Source of the DNA: an uncultured Pelagibacteraceae bacterium | Lineage (GTDB): Bacteria; Pseudomonadota; Alphaproteobacteria; Pelagibacterales; Pelagibacteraceae | Assembly: GCA_902545825.1 (NCBI GenBank) | Contig: CACCHS010000007.1 | Span: 1 to 42,779, forward strand | Reading direction: 5' to 3' | DNA length: 42,779 nucleotides | Part shown: positions 18,923-27,358 of the stretch, piece by piece | Layout: each line of letters starts with the position of its first letter | Numbering within the stretch: position 1 is the stretch's first letter | Notes under the pieces: model-generated | Seen by the model: the letters and a program-made list of their open reading frames with translations, nothing else | Told to the model about the DNA's origin: nothing | Database searches by the model: none | Made by a program: the position numbers and the translations under genes

Positions 18923-19465
18923 ATGGAGTTTGGAAAAGAAATTAATGATTTTTTTTCCTATTTTGATCTTGCTTATATTGTTATTACTCTTCTATCACTG
19001 TTTAAATGTACGAAAAACGGTTTCGTCTTGAGTATTTTATCTCTATCTAAATGGTTATTGGCTTATATAATAACTTTAATTTTATTCCCTAAAATTAAAC
19101 CATATTTTAAAGACATAATTGATAGTGAGTATATTCTTGATATAATTTTAGGTATTTCAATTTTTGTAATAATAATTTTTTTAGTTCTATTAATCAGCAA
19201 AGGAATTAGTAGGACAGTCAAATACTCAGGCTTAGGTAAATTAGATACTTTGTTTGGTTTTCTATTCGGATTCGTAAGATCTTATATTATTTGTGTGTGC
19301 CTGTTTTCAGCTGTTGATATAGTTTATAATTCAAAAAAATGGCCTGTGGATGCTAAGAAATCATTTACCTTTTCATATGTTGAAAAAGGTAGTAATTACT
19401 TAATAAAAGAGTTTCCTAATGAAAAAAACTATGAAAATGCCAAAGATAAAGTTCAAGAACTTTAG
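18923..19465 (+). CDS. cvpA: CvpA family membrane protein
   Basis: CvpA is a small inner-membrane protein, named for colicin V production in E. coli, whose general role is unsettled. The 180-residue protein has four hydrophobic segments (about 14-30, 38-58, 70-95, 110-135), with CTKNGFVLSILSLSKWLLAY and GKLDTLFGFLFGFVRSYII between them, the typical CvpA pattern. It sits directly upstream of purF, overlapping it, which is the same pairing seen in E. coli. Confidence 0.88.
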   Translation: MEFGKEINDFFSYFDLAYIVITLLSLFKCTKNGFVLSILSLSKWLLAYIITLILFPKIKPYFKDIIDSEYILDIILGISIFVIIIFLVLLISKGISRTVKYSGLGKLDTLFGFLFGFVRSYIICVCLFSAVDIVYNSKKWPVDAKKSFTFSYVEKGSNYLIKEFPNEKNYENAKDKVQEL

Positions 19466-20900
19466 GTCTAAAATTAATGAGGAGTGTGGAGTTTTTGGAA
19501 TAAGCAATAATAAAGATGCCTCTACCCTAACAGCTTTAGGTTTACATGCCTTACAACACAGAGGTCAAGAAGGTTGTGGCATAGTATCTTACGATGGTAA
19601 AAAATATCACTCTGAAAAAAGATTTGGATTAGTAGGTGATAATTTTAATAAAGAAAAAGTTTTAAAAAATTTATCAGGAAATTATGCAATTGGTCATAAT
19701 CGATATAGTACTACTGGTGGAACAACTTTAAGAAATATTCAACCTTTTTTTGCAGATACTAACACAGGCGGGATTGGTGTTTCACATAACGGAAATTTAA
19801 CAAATGCTATTACTCTTAGAAAAAAATTGGTTGATGAAGGTGCTATTTTTTATACCACATCAGATACTGAAACTATTGTACAATTAATCGCAAAATCAAA
19901 ACGTTCAAAAACGATAGATAAAGTTGTAGATGCATTATTCCAAATTCAAGGTGGTTACGCATTGGTTATGCTTACTCAAAATACATTAATTGGAGTTAGA
20001 GACCCTTTTGGAATAAGGCCTTTGGTAATTGGTAAAATAAATGACTCTTATGTTTTTGCCTCCGAAACCTGCGCCTTAGATATAATTGGTGCAAAATTTA
20101 TAAGGGATGTTGATAATGGTGAGATTGTTTATATTGAGAATGGAAAATTAAATAGTATCAAACCTTTCCCTCCAAAAAAAATTAGACCTTGTGTTTTTGA
20201 ATACATTTATTTTTCTAGACCAGATAGTCTTCTTAATGGTGAATGTGCTTACGAATATAGAAAAAGGTTAGGTGCCGAGCTAGCCAAAGAAACTAAAATT
20301 GATGCAGATCTAGTTGTGCCAGTTCCAGACTCTGGAAATGCTGCAGCAATAGGATTTTCTAAACATACAGGTAAAACTTTTGATTTAGGTTTAATAAGAA
20401 ATCATTATGTAGGGAGAACTTTTATTGAACCAGCTCAAAAAATTAGAAGTTTGGGCGTTAAATTAAAACTGAATGCCAATAAATCTTCTATAAAAAATAA
20501 AAAAATTGTTCTTATTGATGACTCATTAGTAAGAGGAACAACATCTCACAAAATTGTAAAAATGCTTTACGATGCAGGTGCTAAAGAAGTTCATATGGGG
20601 ATTGCTTGCCCCCAAATAAGATTTCCTGATTTTTATGGAGTTGATATGCCTACTAAAAAAGAATTACTTGCTGCAAACAAGAGTGATGATGAAATATGTA
20701 AATATATAAATGCTAAGACCTTAAATTTTCTATCAATAGATGGTCTTTATAGGGCAATTGGTTTTGAGAATAGAAATATTTCATATCCTCAATTAACAGA
20801 TCACTATTTTACGGGTGAATATCCAGTTAAGCCTATAGACGAACTTGGAGATAATAAAGTAACCCAATTATCATTATTAAGCACCGCATCAAATAATTAA
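19419..20900 (+). CDS. purF: Amidophosphoribosyltransferase
   Basis: PurF makes phosphoribosylamine from PRPP and glutamine, the first committed purine step. The Ntn glutaminase nucleophile is Cys23 (NEECGVFGI), exposed after removal of the short propeptide. HALQHRGQEGCGIVSY, HNRYSTTGGT, HNGNLTNAITLR and DPFGIRPLVIG follow. The PRPP motif is VLIDDSLVRGTTSHKIV. Cys residues in GIACPQIRFPDFYGVDMP and elsewhere may support a cluster or be structural. Length is 493. The start is uncertain: ATGs at 19419, 19431 and 19437 are all in frame, and the last would leave a 29-base instead of 47-base overlap with cvpA. Confidence 0.96.
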   Translation: MKKTMKMPKIKFKNFRSKINEECGVFGISNNKDASTLTALGLHALQHRGQEGCGIVSYDGKKYHSEKRFGLVGDNFNKEKVLKNLSGNYAIGHNRYSTTGGTTLRNIQPFFADTNTGGIGVSHNGNLTNAITLRKKLVDEGAIFYTTSDTETIVQLIAKSKRSKTIDKVVDALFQIQGGYALVMLTQNTLIGVRDPFGIRPLVIGKINDSYVFASETCALDIIGAKFIRDVDNGEIVYIENGKLNSIKPFPPKKIRPCVFEYIYFSRPDSLLNGECAYEYRKRLGAELAKETKIDADLVVPVPDSGNAAAIGFSKHTGKTFDLGLIRNHYVGRTFIEPAQKIRSLGVKLKLNANKSSIKNKKIVLIDDSLVRGTTSHKIVKMLYDAGAKEVHMGIACPQIRFPDFYGVDMPTKKELLAANKSDDEICKYINAKTLNFLSIDGLYRAIGFENRNISYPQLTDHYFTGEYPVKPIDELGDNKVTQLSLLSTASNN

Positions 20901-20901
20901 A

Positions 20902-21456
20902 ATGAAAAAAGTTAGTTTCACAGAAATGAAAAAAGGTACAAAAGAAGATTATCTTTTGCTTGATAAGAATGAAAAAGACTTTGCTAAAAAAACTGCTGAC
21001 AGAATTTTAAAATTTTTATCTTCTTTAACCGAAACATTGGAAGGCTATCAAGTTAGTAGACTAGAACATTCATTGCAAAGCGCAACGAGAGCATTATATG
21101 CTGGTGAAAGCGAAGAAATGATAGTTGCTGCACTATTGCATGATATTGGTGATGAATTGGCACCAATGAACCACTCTGAATATGCAGCCTCAATTTTAAA
21201 ACCATATGTGTCTGAGAAAACACATTGGATAGTGGAAAAACATGGTGAATTCCAAGCTTATTATTATGCTCATCATTTAGGGGGCAATAGAAATAAAAGA
21301 GATAAATATAAAGGTCATAAATATTTTGATGCATGTGTAAACTTTTGTGAAAAGTATGATCAGTGTTCATTTGATCCTAATTATGAATCTTATCCTCTTG
21401 AAAAGTTCGAACCGATGGTAAGAAACATTTTTGCTAGAAAACCTTACTCTTCTTAA
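20902..21456 (+). CDS. HD-domain protein with a PhnZ/TmpB-like diiron ligand set
   Basis: A 184-residue HD protein. Beyond the simple HD pair (LLHDIGD, H80/D81) it has the additional ligands of mixed-valent diiron HD oxygenases: His56 in VSRLEHSLQSA, His91 in MNHSEYAA, His114 in VEKHGEFQAYY and Asp153 in EKYDQCSFDP. The order H, HD, H, H, D and the LEHSLQSA context match PhnZ-type enzymes, which cleave C-P bonds in hydroxyphosphonates. The PhnZ substrate-binding Glu, seven residues before the first His, is a Tyr (Y49), and no PhnY-type dioxygenase is adjacent, so the substrate is not predictable. It follows purF by one base and precedes two transporters. Confidence 0.75.
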   Translation: MKKVSFTEMKKGTKEDYLLLDKNEKDFAKKTADRILKFLSSLTETLEGYQVSRLEHSLQSATRALYAGESEEMIVAALLHDIGDELAPMNHSEYAASILKPYVSEKTHWIVEKHGEFQAYYYAHHLGGNRNKRDKYKGHKYFDACVNFCEKYDQCSFDPNYESYPLEKFEPMVRNIFARKPYSS

Positions 21457-21467
21457 CTTTTTGAATA

Positions 21468-22328
21468 ATGGTTAATTTATCTAATCAGCAGAAAGGTTCG
21501 CTGTTAGCTTTTGTTGGAGTAATGTTTATTACTCCAGATTCATTATTTATTAGACTTTCAAGTATAGATACATGGGAGCTTTTGTTTTATAGAGGCGCTA
21601 TACCTTCTGTGGTTATTCTTGTTGCACTTATTCTTTTTTATAAGTCGAATTTAATTAAAGTTACCTTAGCAATGGGTCTCGCTGGATTGTTCTACGCTCT
21701 CACGTTCTCTATCACTAATATTACTTTCATTGTATCTATACAAAATACAAATGTTGCCAATACTCTTGTTATGATCGCAACAGCACCAATGTTGTCAGCT
21801 ATATTGGCTGCTGTTTTTCTCAAAGAAAATCCTGATAAGAATACTTGGATAGCAATCTTAATTACTTTTTTAGCTGTGGTTTATATTTTTTTCGACTCTT
21901 TTAAATTAGGAAACTTTTTTGGAGATATTTTTGGTTTAATAACTGCATTAGGATTAGCTATTGGCGCAAACATTATTAGATCTGTAAGAGATAAAGATTT
22001 AGTGCCTGCTGCGGTCATTGGGAAGTTTCTAGTTGCTATATTTGCTTTATTTTTTGTTGATAATTTACTGCTTCAAGGAAGAGATAATATTATTGTTCCT
22101 TTAATGTGCATTATGTGCGTAGGTATACCTTTTGTTTTAGTAACAATTGCGCCTAGATTTATAACTGCAGCAGAAGTAAATCTTTTTTTTTTATTAGAGA
22201 CAATCATAGGACCAATATGGGTTTGGCTTATAATTAAGGAACAGCCTAGTATAGAGACAATCTATGGTGGTATATTAATAATAATAACCATTGCTGTGCA
22301 CTCTTTTCACAAATTAAAAAAAGTTTAA
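21468..22328 (+). CDS. EamA/DMT family transporter (copy 1)
   Basis: A 286-residue inner-membrane protein with ten predicted hydrophobic segments in two five-helix EamA repeats. Typical features are the N-terminal GSLLAFVGVMFITPDSLFIR, the end of the first repeat ATAPMLSAILAAVFLKENPD, and the second-repeat FLLETIIGPIWVWLIIKEQP. Members export or import amino acids and other small metabolites; the substrate cannot be told from sequence. It lies 11 bases after the HD protein and 57 before the MFS gene, on the same strand. Two further paralogues are in this window (25933 and 36923). Confidence 0.88.
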   Translation: MVNLSNQQKGSLLAFVGVMFITPDSLFIRLSSIDTWELLFYRGAIPSVVILVALILFYKSNLIKVTLAMGLAGLFYALTFSITNITFIVSIQNTNVANTLVMIATAPMLSAILAAVFLKENPDKNTWIAILITFLAVVYIFFDSFKLGNFFGDIFGLITALGLAIGANIIRSVRDKDLVPAAVIGKFLVAIFALFFVDNLLLQGRDNIIVPLMCIMCVGIPFVLVTIAPRFITAAEVNLFFLLETIIGPIWVWLIIKEQPSIETIYGGILIIITIAVHSFHKLKKV

Positions 22329-22385
22329 ACTTGTCACAATTAGGTCTTTATTTGAGAATAGATGACGCCTTAATAGAAAAGATTA

Positions 22386-23732
22386 ATGAATAAAATTTTA
22401 AAAAATTCCTGGGCTCTTTTTACTGGCATGGGTTTGATTATGCTAGCACATGGATATCAAGGATCATTACTTGGAGTAAGAGCAGTTGCTGAAGAGTTCA
22501 GTCTTACAGCAACTGGATTTATGTTATCAGGGTACTACATCGGTTACTTTATAGGTGCAAAAACTATACCAACTTTTATTTTACGAGTTGGACATATAAG
22601 AGTTTTTGCTGCTTTTGCTTCAATTGCATCTATTGCAATACTAATTCACTCAATAATAATTAATCCATTTAGCTGGTTTATATTAAGAATTATCACAGGT
22701 GTAAGTATGGTCTCTTTATATACCATCGCCGAAAGTTGGCTCAATGATAGATCGAGTAACAAAAATAGAGGCAGCGTTTTATCAATCTATATGGTTGTAT
22801 TGTATGGATCAATGGCAGTGGGGATGTTTTTTTTAAATTTTAGTTCACCCTTAAACTTTCAACCATTCATTTTGGTCTCTTTGTTTATGTCTTTATCATT
22901 AATACCAATTTTATTAACAAAAAGAAAAGCTCCAAATTTTAAAAAAATTACTGGAATGAGTTTAAGTGAATTATACAAAATATCTCCACTAGGAATGGTG
23001 GGTTCATTAATTTATGGAACTACACAATCAGCTTTATTTTCTCTTCTTGCTGTATACGCTGCTTCAATGAATTTCACAATTTTTGAAATATCTATAGTAA
23101 CATTTTTATTAGCAATTTCTGGTGCTGTCGCTCAGTGGCCAATTGGAAAGTTATCAGATAATTTTGATAGACGTTTAGTAATCATCTACACTACTTTTGG
23201 CGCCTCTTTTTTTGCATTTTGTTCAATTATTGCTGGAGGTCAAATGTATATGCCTGGAGATCTTGCAACAACTAAGTATTGGTTTTATCTGTGTGTTGTT
23301 CTATTTTCTTTTTGTAGTCTTCCTATGTTTGCAATTATATTTGCACATACTAATGATTTTATTCCTAAAGAAAAATTTGTAGCTGCTGGAGCAGGGTTGC
23401 AATTTGCCTTTGGGGTGGGTGCAATTAGTGGTCCCTTTTTATGTTCGCTTTTAATGGATTTGATAGGAGCAAATGGTTATTTTATATTTTTAATATTTTT
23501 TCACGCTTTAATAGGTTTTTTTGCTATGCATAGGATGAGAGTAAGAGATGTAAAAGAAAATCCAGATTCACAATTTACAGCTATGCCGCAATCAATCACA
23601 CCACTTGGAATGGAATTAAATCCAATTACAGAGCATATAGATGAGCCATATTCTGAAAAAGTTCAGAAAATGCTTAAAAGAAAAGGTGTTTATTTCAAAA
23701 AAGATGAAAAAAAAGTTGAGAAAGATATTTAA
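22386..23732 (+). CDS. MFS transporter (YcaD-like)
   Basis: A 448-residue major facilitator protein with twelve hydrophobic segments. The first half contains YQGSLLGVRAVAEEFSLT and YIGYFIGAKTIPTFILRVGHIRVF, and IAESWLNDRSSNKNRGSVLS after helix 4 is typical of the YcaD/YfkF type. The second half holds VAQWPIGKLSDNFDRRLVII, the MFS motif A repeat. A soluble, charged C-terminal tail of about 65 residues follows the last helix. The substrate is unknown. It may share a transcript with the EamA gene upstream. Confidence 0.86.
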   Translation: MNKILKNSWALFTGMGLIMLAHGYQGSLLGVRAVAEEFSLTATGFMLSGYYIGYFIGAKTIPTFILRVGHIRVFAAFASIASIAILIHSIIINPFSWFILRIITGVSMVSLYTIAESWLNDRSSNKNRGSVLSIYMVVLYGSMAVGMFFLNFSSPLNFQPFILVSLFMSLSLIPILLTKRKAPNFKKITGMSLSELYKISPLGMVGSLIYGTTQSALFSLLAVYAASMNFTIFEISIVTFLLAISGAVAQWPIGKLSDNFDRRLVIIYTTFGASFFAFCSIIAGGQMYMPGDLATTKYWFYLCVVLFSFCSLPMFAIIFAHTNDFIPKEKFVAAGAGLQFAFGVGAISGPFLCSLLMDLIGANGYFIFLIFFHALIGFFAMHRMRVRDVKENPDSQFTAMPQSITPLGMELNPITEHIDEPYSEKVQKMLKRKGVYFKKDEKKVEKDI

Positions 23733-23841
23733 AATTTTCATTGTCTTTAATCAAAATCTACCAAAAGTTGTATAGACTATTTTGAACAATTTCTTGCTTG
23801 TGCCAAAGATAAAATTTTGTTGAAATAAGTTTTTACAAATT

Positions 23842-24573
23842 ATGCCTAGAAAAAAATCAGTCCGACGAAAACAGACAAGTGGTATTGCTAAAATTGCATC
23901 TTTTACAGCAAGCTCTATTTCGAATGCTTATAGCAATTATAAGAAAAAACAAGATCAAAGAAAAGTTGAGGAGATAAAATTAAAAAAACTTGCAGAAAAT
24001 AATAAAGTTATTCAGGAAAGAAAAGAATTACGTTTAAAAGAGGATCAAATAAAAAAAGATCAAGATAAATTATATTTGAGAGAAGAGTCCATTAAAAATA
24101 AAGAAAAAGAATTAAAATTAAAAGAGGAAAAAATTAAGATTGATAATGATAAATTGATCAAAAAAGAGGAAGAATTATCATCGATATCAAAAGATCTAAG
24201 AATTAAGGAAAAAGAGCTTAAATTTAGAGAAGAGGAGCAAAATAGAAAAGATATAGATCTTAAAGTTAGAGAAGAAGAACAAAGGAATAAAGATCTTAAA
24301 GAGCAAAGACGAAGACGAAGAGAACAAAAACTAAGAGAGATGAAAGAACTTGAGGCACAGCGTATTGAAAATCAAAAATTAAGAGAGTGGGAAGAAAAGT
24401 TTGATTTAGAGCAGAAACAAAAAGAGGAAGAGGAAAGATTAAGAGATGAAAAACTCCTTAGACGAGATCGTGAACGTGCTTCGAGATTTCAAAATAAAGA
24501 AAATAACGAATTGGATGACAAAATATCTAAAAGACTAGAGAATTTCGAAATTAAACAAACTAGAAAAAACTAA
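23842..24573 (+). CDS. Highly charged helical-repeat protein, unknown function
   Basis: I do not recognise a function. The 243-residue protein has a basic N-terminus (MPRKKSVRRK), a short Ser/Ala/Ile-rich stretch (13-30), then almost only Lys, Glu, Arg, Asp, Leu and Gln to the end. Residues 63-153 form tandem 14-residue (two-heptad) repeats with the pattern L-x-x-[KR]-E-[ED], for example LRLKEDQIKKDQDK, LYLREESIKNKEKE, LKLKEEKIKIDNDK. Then come RRRRREQKLREMKELEAQR and a further charged helix. It has no signal peptide or membrane helix, so it is probably a cytoplasmic coiled coil or single alpha helix. The 109 bases upstream hold no feature I can support. Confidence 0.8.
   Translation: MPRKKSVRRKQTSGIAKIASFTASSISNAYSNYKKKQDQRKVEEIKLKKLAENNKVIQERKELRLKEDQIKKDQDKLYLREESIKNKEKELKLKEEKIKIDNDKLIKKEEELSSISKDLRIKEKELKFREEEQNRKDIDLKVREEEQRNKDLKEQRRRRREQKLREMKELEAQRIENQKLREWEEKFDLEQKQKEEEERLRDEKLLRRDRERASRFQNKENNELDDKISKRLENFEIKQTRKN
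24028..24300 (+). repeat. Tandem 42-base (14-codon) repeats in the charged helical protein
   Basis: Codons 63-153 fall into six units beginning with Leu at residues 63, 77, 91, 105, 119 and 140; five are 14 codons long and one (119-139) is 21. The protein pattern is well kept while the DNA has drifted, suggesting old internal duplication maintained by selection for helix register. Confidence 0.75.
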
Positions 24574-24585
24574 AAACTTCCTAAA

Positions 24586-24813
24586 GTGTCACCAATCAAC
24601 TCCAAAAAACTATGGAAGATGATTCAAGAAGCTGGTGATTATCTCAAAGGTCAGTTGCCTGACCATCCTAATCATCCCAAAGGTAGAAATCCTTATGCTC
24701 ATGTAGCATTATGTATTAAAAATAAGTTTAGTAATAGCTACAAAGATATAGAAGATGAAAAGTTTGACGAAGTTGTAAGTTTTATTAATTTTTTAAAAGA
24801 AAATCCGAGTTGA
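24586..24813 (+). CDS. Small conserved-looking protein of unknown function (75 residues)
   Basis: The GTG start lies 12 bases after the charged helical-repeat gene. The protein begins MSPINSKKLWKMIQEAGDYL and has a central His/Pro/Gly-rich loop, LPDHPNHPKGRNPYAHVALC, then an acidic helix, DIEDEKFDEVVSFINFLKE. Composition is balanced and codon use resembles its neighbours, which supports a real gene. It has no membrane segment. It ends one base before the convergent amidinotransferase gene. I cannot assign a function. Confidence 0.75.
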   Translation: MSPINSKKLWKMIQEAGDYLKGQLPDHPNHPKGRNPYAHVALCIKNKFSNSYKDIEDEKFDEVVSFINFLKENPS

Positions 24814-25929
24814 TTATTGTTTAGGAAAGTAATCTTTTAAATCTCCCTCTCTGTAAACATCAGCAGTACAGCAATGAAGACCACCACCAAATGCATAAGC
24901 ATCACGAAGCTCGACTGGTAAAACTTCCATTCCAAGTTTGTCTAATTGTTCAGCTTGATATACCTCGCTTTTCTCTACACAAACTGTTTTAGGATCCAAA
25001 ACTAAAACATTCATTGATAACCAAACTGATGAATAGCATAATGGAGGAGGACTGTTATGTGCAGGTTGTGCAGAGTCAATAATTTTCCAACCATTGTCCT
25101 CAAATAACTTTCTTTGTTCTTTCGGCAACCTTCTTTGAGGATTATTAATTATTAGACCTTCCTTGATTGGTGTAAACGTTGCATCAATATGTATTGGATA
25201 TGGATCACCAGGGAAATTTACAGCATGCACCCTATGATCTTTGAAATGTCTTCTTAGCCAATCTATACCTTTTAAATTTGTTGTAAAACCGTGCTGGACT
25301 ACTAAGTCTTTACCAAATCTTAAAATATCTGCAGCATCAAACAAGGGCTCCTCTTCTGTAGTTACAAAAAACTTATCTTCTGTCCACTTGAGTCTTTTTT
25401 GAACACCAATTTTTTCTGATAAATAATCTTTTCTGAAATCTGCATCTGTTAATCTCGGTTTTGGCGCAATTTCATGTCGCATATTTGGATCTTGCTCAAA
25501 ATAATTTTGCAGAAGTGGTCTATAATTAAGATATTCAAACCATCTACATCTATAACTCATTGTTGCTTCTAACATTTCATTGCCAACTGTTAAAATTATA
25601 TCTCTTGCTGGCATACATCCAAACATACTATCAACTTCCCAATCTGGTGTAGAAATTTTTTGATTATGTTTTATTGGTGTTGGTCTATCAACTTTGATAC
25701 CCCTTTTCTCAAGCAAAGAAACAAAATTATTTAGTAATTCATTTGCTTTATCGATTGTATCTTGTTTTCTTTGTCCATATTGACCTTTCATATCGGAATC
25801 CTCTGGCACTTTTGCATCAAGCGCTGGTTCAGGGCCAGGAATACAACATCCGTCTGCTCTTCCAACAATAATATGTTTTAATGGGTCCCATTCATTCCAA
25901 CTATTAACGATTGTTTTTGAGGAATTCAT
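24814..25929 (-). CDS. Glycine amidinotransferase-like enzyme
   Basis: Amidinotransferases move the amidino group from arginine to an amine; the glycine enzyme gives guanidinoacetate and ornithine. The 371-residue protein shows the family start VNSWNEWDPLKHIIVGRADG and the Cys-His-Asp catalytic set: Asp208 (FDAADILRFGKD), His247 (PIHIDATF) and Cys353 (GGGLHCCTADV), in the same contexts as human GATM. WLSMNVLVLD also matches. The acceptor (glycine, 4-aminobutyrate, or an aminocyclitol phosphate as in StrB-type enzymes) cannot be fixed from sequence. It follows an EamA transporter by 3 bases on the same strand, suggesting that substrate or product crosses the membrane. Confidence 0.88.
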   Translation of the reverse strand: MNSSKTIVNSWNEWDPLKHIIVGRADGCCIPGPEPALDAKVPEDSDMKGQYGQRKQDTIDKANELLNNFVSLLEKRGIKVDRPTPIKHNQKISTPDWEVDSMFGCMPARDIILTVGNEMLEATMSYRCRWFEYLNYRPLLQNYFEQDPNMRHEIAPKPRLTDADFRKDYLSEKIGVQKRLKWTEDKFFVTTEEEPLFDAADILRFGKDLVVQHGFTTNLKGIDWLRRHFKDHRVHAVNFPGDPYPIHIDATFTPIKEGLIINNPQRRLPKEQRKLFEDNGWKIIDSAQPAHNSPPPLCYSSVWLSMNVLVLDPKTVCVEKSEVYQAEQLDKLGMEVLPVELRDAYAFGGGLHCCTADVYREGDLKDYFPKQ

Positions 25930-25932
25930 AAA

Positions 25933-26838
25933 TCAGTTTAAAGCTATAAATCTTCTGTTATGTTTTATTATCAAGCTATAATAAATGATAGTCAAGAATA
26001 TTAAAAAACCACCAATAACAGTAGTATTTGATGGAACTTCATTAATACCAAGTATAGGTAGCCAAACCCAAAATATACCACCTATTACCTCGGTCAAAGA
26101 CAACAAAGTTAGTTCAGCTGCTGGAATTGCTTTTGATCCTATTGAATATAAAATCAAACCTAAACATACTAATGTACCATGAACCGCAAATAGAGATTGA
26201 TTTCTGCTATTTGAAATTAAAGCACTATCAGTGTTGATCAAAATAAATAATGAAATAATTGCACAAAAAAAGCCTGCAAATGCAACAGTTGTAAATTTTG
26301 GAGTTTCTTTTCTCCATCTTAAAGTGACTGAAAAAATAGAAAAACCTAATGCTGATATAAGACCAAAAGTAAGCCCAAATAAAGAACCGGTCTCAAAATT
26401 TCCAAGGGCCATAATGACTATGCCAACCGCTGCAGTAAATATCGCTACCCAAACATTTGTGGATATAATCTCTTTCAAAAATAAAAAACCCAATAATGCT
26501 GTCATAAAAGGCATGGCGGCAAGACAAAGTAAAGTAATTGCTGCACTTGTATGAGTAATAGACCATATGAAAGAAATCATTGCTGTTCCAAGTCCTGCGC
26601 CTCCAATTAAGCCTGATAAACCAATTTTTTTATAATTATTTAAAAAATCGAATCCTTCTTCAAAAAATAAATAAATATTTAAAAGAATAAATATAGTTAT
26701 TCCCCTTGCAAATAAATATTGCCAAGGTACAAGCTCAGGCTGATCCATGTAACGAACAACTAAGGGACCAAAAGACCAAAGTATTCCTGCAATTAGAACA
26801 ACTGGAATAGCAATATTTTCATTTTTAAGTTTAAACAT
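25933..26838 (-). CDS. EamA/DMT family transporter (copy 2)
   Basis: A 301-residue protein with ten hydrophobic segments and two EamA repeats: VVLIAGILWSFGPLVVRYMD at the N-terminus, LAAMPFMTALLGFLFLKEII in the first repeat, and AELTLLSLTEVIGGIFWVWL in the second. It is the first gene of a two-gene unit with the amidinotransferase-like gene 3 bases downstream, so a guanidino compound or its precursor is a possible substrate (inference from position only). It is divergent from the SufU/NifU-like gene over 111 bases. Confidence 0.88.
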   Translation of the reverse strand: MFKLKNENIAIPVVLIAGILWSFGPLVVRYMDQPELVPWQYLFARGITIFILLNIYLFFEEGFDFLNNYKKIGLSGLIGGAGLGTAMISFIWSITHTSAAITLLCLAAMPFMTALLGFLFLKEIISTNVWVAIFTAAVGIVIMALGNFETGSLFGLTFGLISALGFSIFSVTLRWRKETPKFTTVAFAGFFCAIISLFILINTDSALISNSRNQSLFAVHGTLVCLGLILYSIGSKAIPAAELTLLSLTEVIGGIFWVWLPILGINEVPSNTTVIGGFLIFLTIIYYSLIIKHNRRFIALN

Positions 26839-26949
26839 TGAGTGTTTTTATTAATAAATTTGACTTACTACAATAAAAAATTAAATTGTTATTAATATTT
26901 GAATTAAATTAAATTTTGCCTCAACTTAAAGTTGTTAACTACTTAATTA

Positions 26950-27351
26950 ATGGATTTAAAAGTTTTTAAATTAGCAGCAAATACAAAAAATCATAAATTA
27001 TTAAAAGATTATGATTATGTTTTAAGGCAAAAAAATACTTTTTGTGGAGATGAAATTACAATATCAATTAAAGCTAAAAGAAAAAAAGTTTATAAAATTG
27101 GTTATAGCTGTAAATCATGTATTTATACTCAAGCCTCAGCAAGTCTACTTTCAGAATTTTTTAAAAATAAATCATTCAAGGAAATAGATGATATAATTTT
27201 AGAGCTGAACAAATTTTGTAAAAAACAAACAACTAAACTCCCAAAAAAACTATCAGTTCTAAATAAGATTATAAATAAAAAAAATCTTGCCAGAAAAGAT
27301 TGTTTATTGCTTCCATTTATCACTTTAAAAAAAATGTTAAAAAATCTATAG
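26950..27351 (+). CDS. SufU/NifU N-terminal-like iron-sulfur scaffold protein
   Basis: A 133-residue protein with the cysteine plan of the IscU/SufU fold: FCGDEI (C32, D34), YSCKSCIYTQASASLLSEF (C54, C57) and RKDCLLLPF (C118). Family members hold a zinc or a nascent Fe-S cluster and pass sulfur or clusters on. The usual G-x-G-C context is replaced by YSCKSC, giving an extra cysteine. No sufBCDS or isc genes are in the window, so this is a solitary copy. Upstream, the 111-base gap has a possible TTGACT-16-TAAATT promoter (26860-26887) and a 13-base palindrome at 26922-26934. The HPP gene starts 8 bases downstream. Confidence 0.75.
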   Translation: MDLKVFKLAANTKNHKLLKDYDYVLRQKNTFCGDEITISIKAKRKKVYKIGYSCKSCIYTQASASLLSEFFKNKSFKEIDDIILELNKFCKKQTTKLPKKLSVLNKIINKKNLARKDCLLLPFITLKKMLKNL

Positions 27352-27358
27352 TATTACT

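Noticed and set aside
23733..23841. Possible RNA gene or riboswitch in the 109-base gap before the repeat protein
   Set aside because: I see no cloverleaf, strong stem or known aptamer pattern.
26922..26934. Iron-responsive (RirA/IscR-type) operator before the SufU/NifU-like gene
   Set aside because: There is a 13-base palindrome, but it does not resemble a known iron box closely enough to name.
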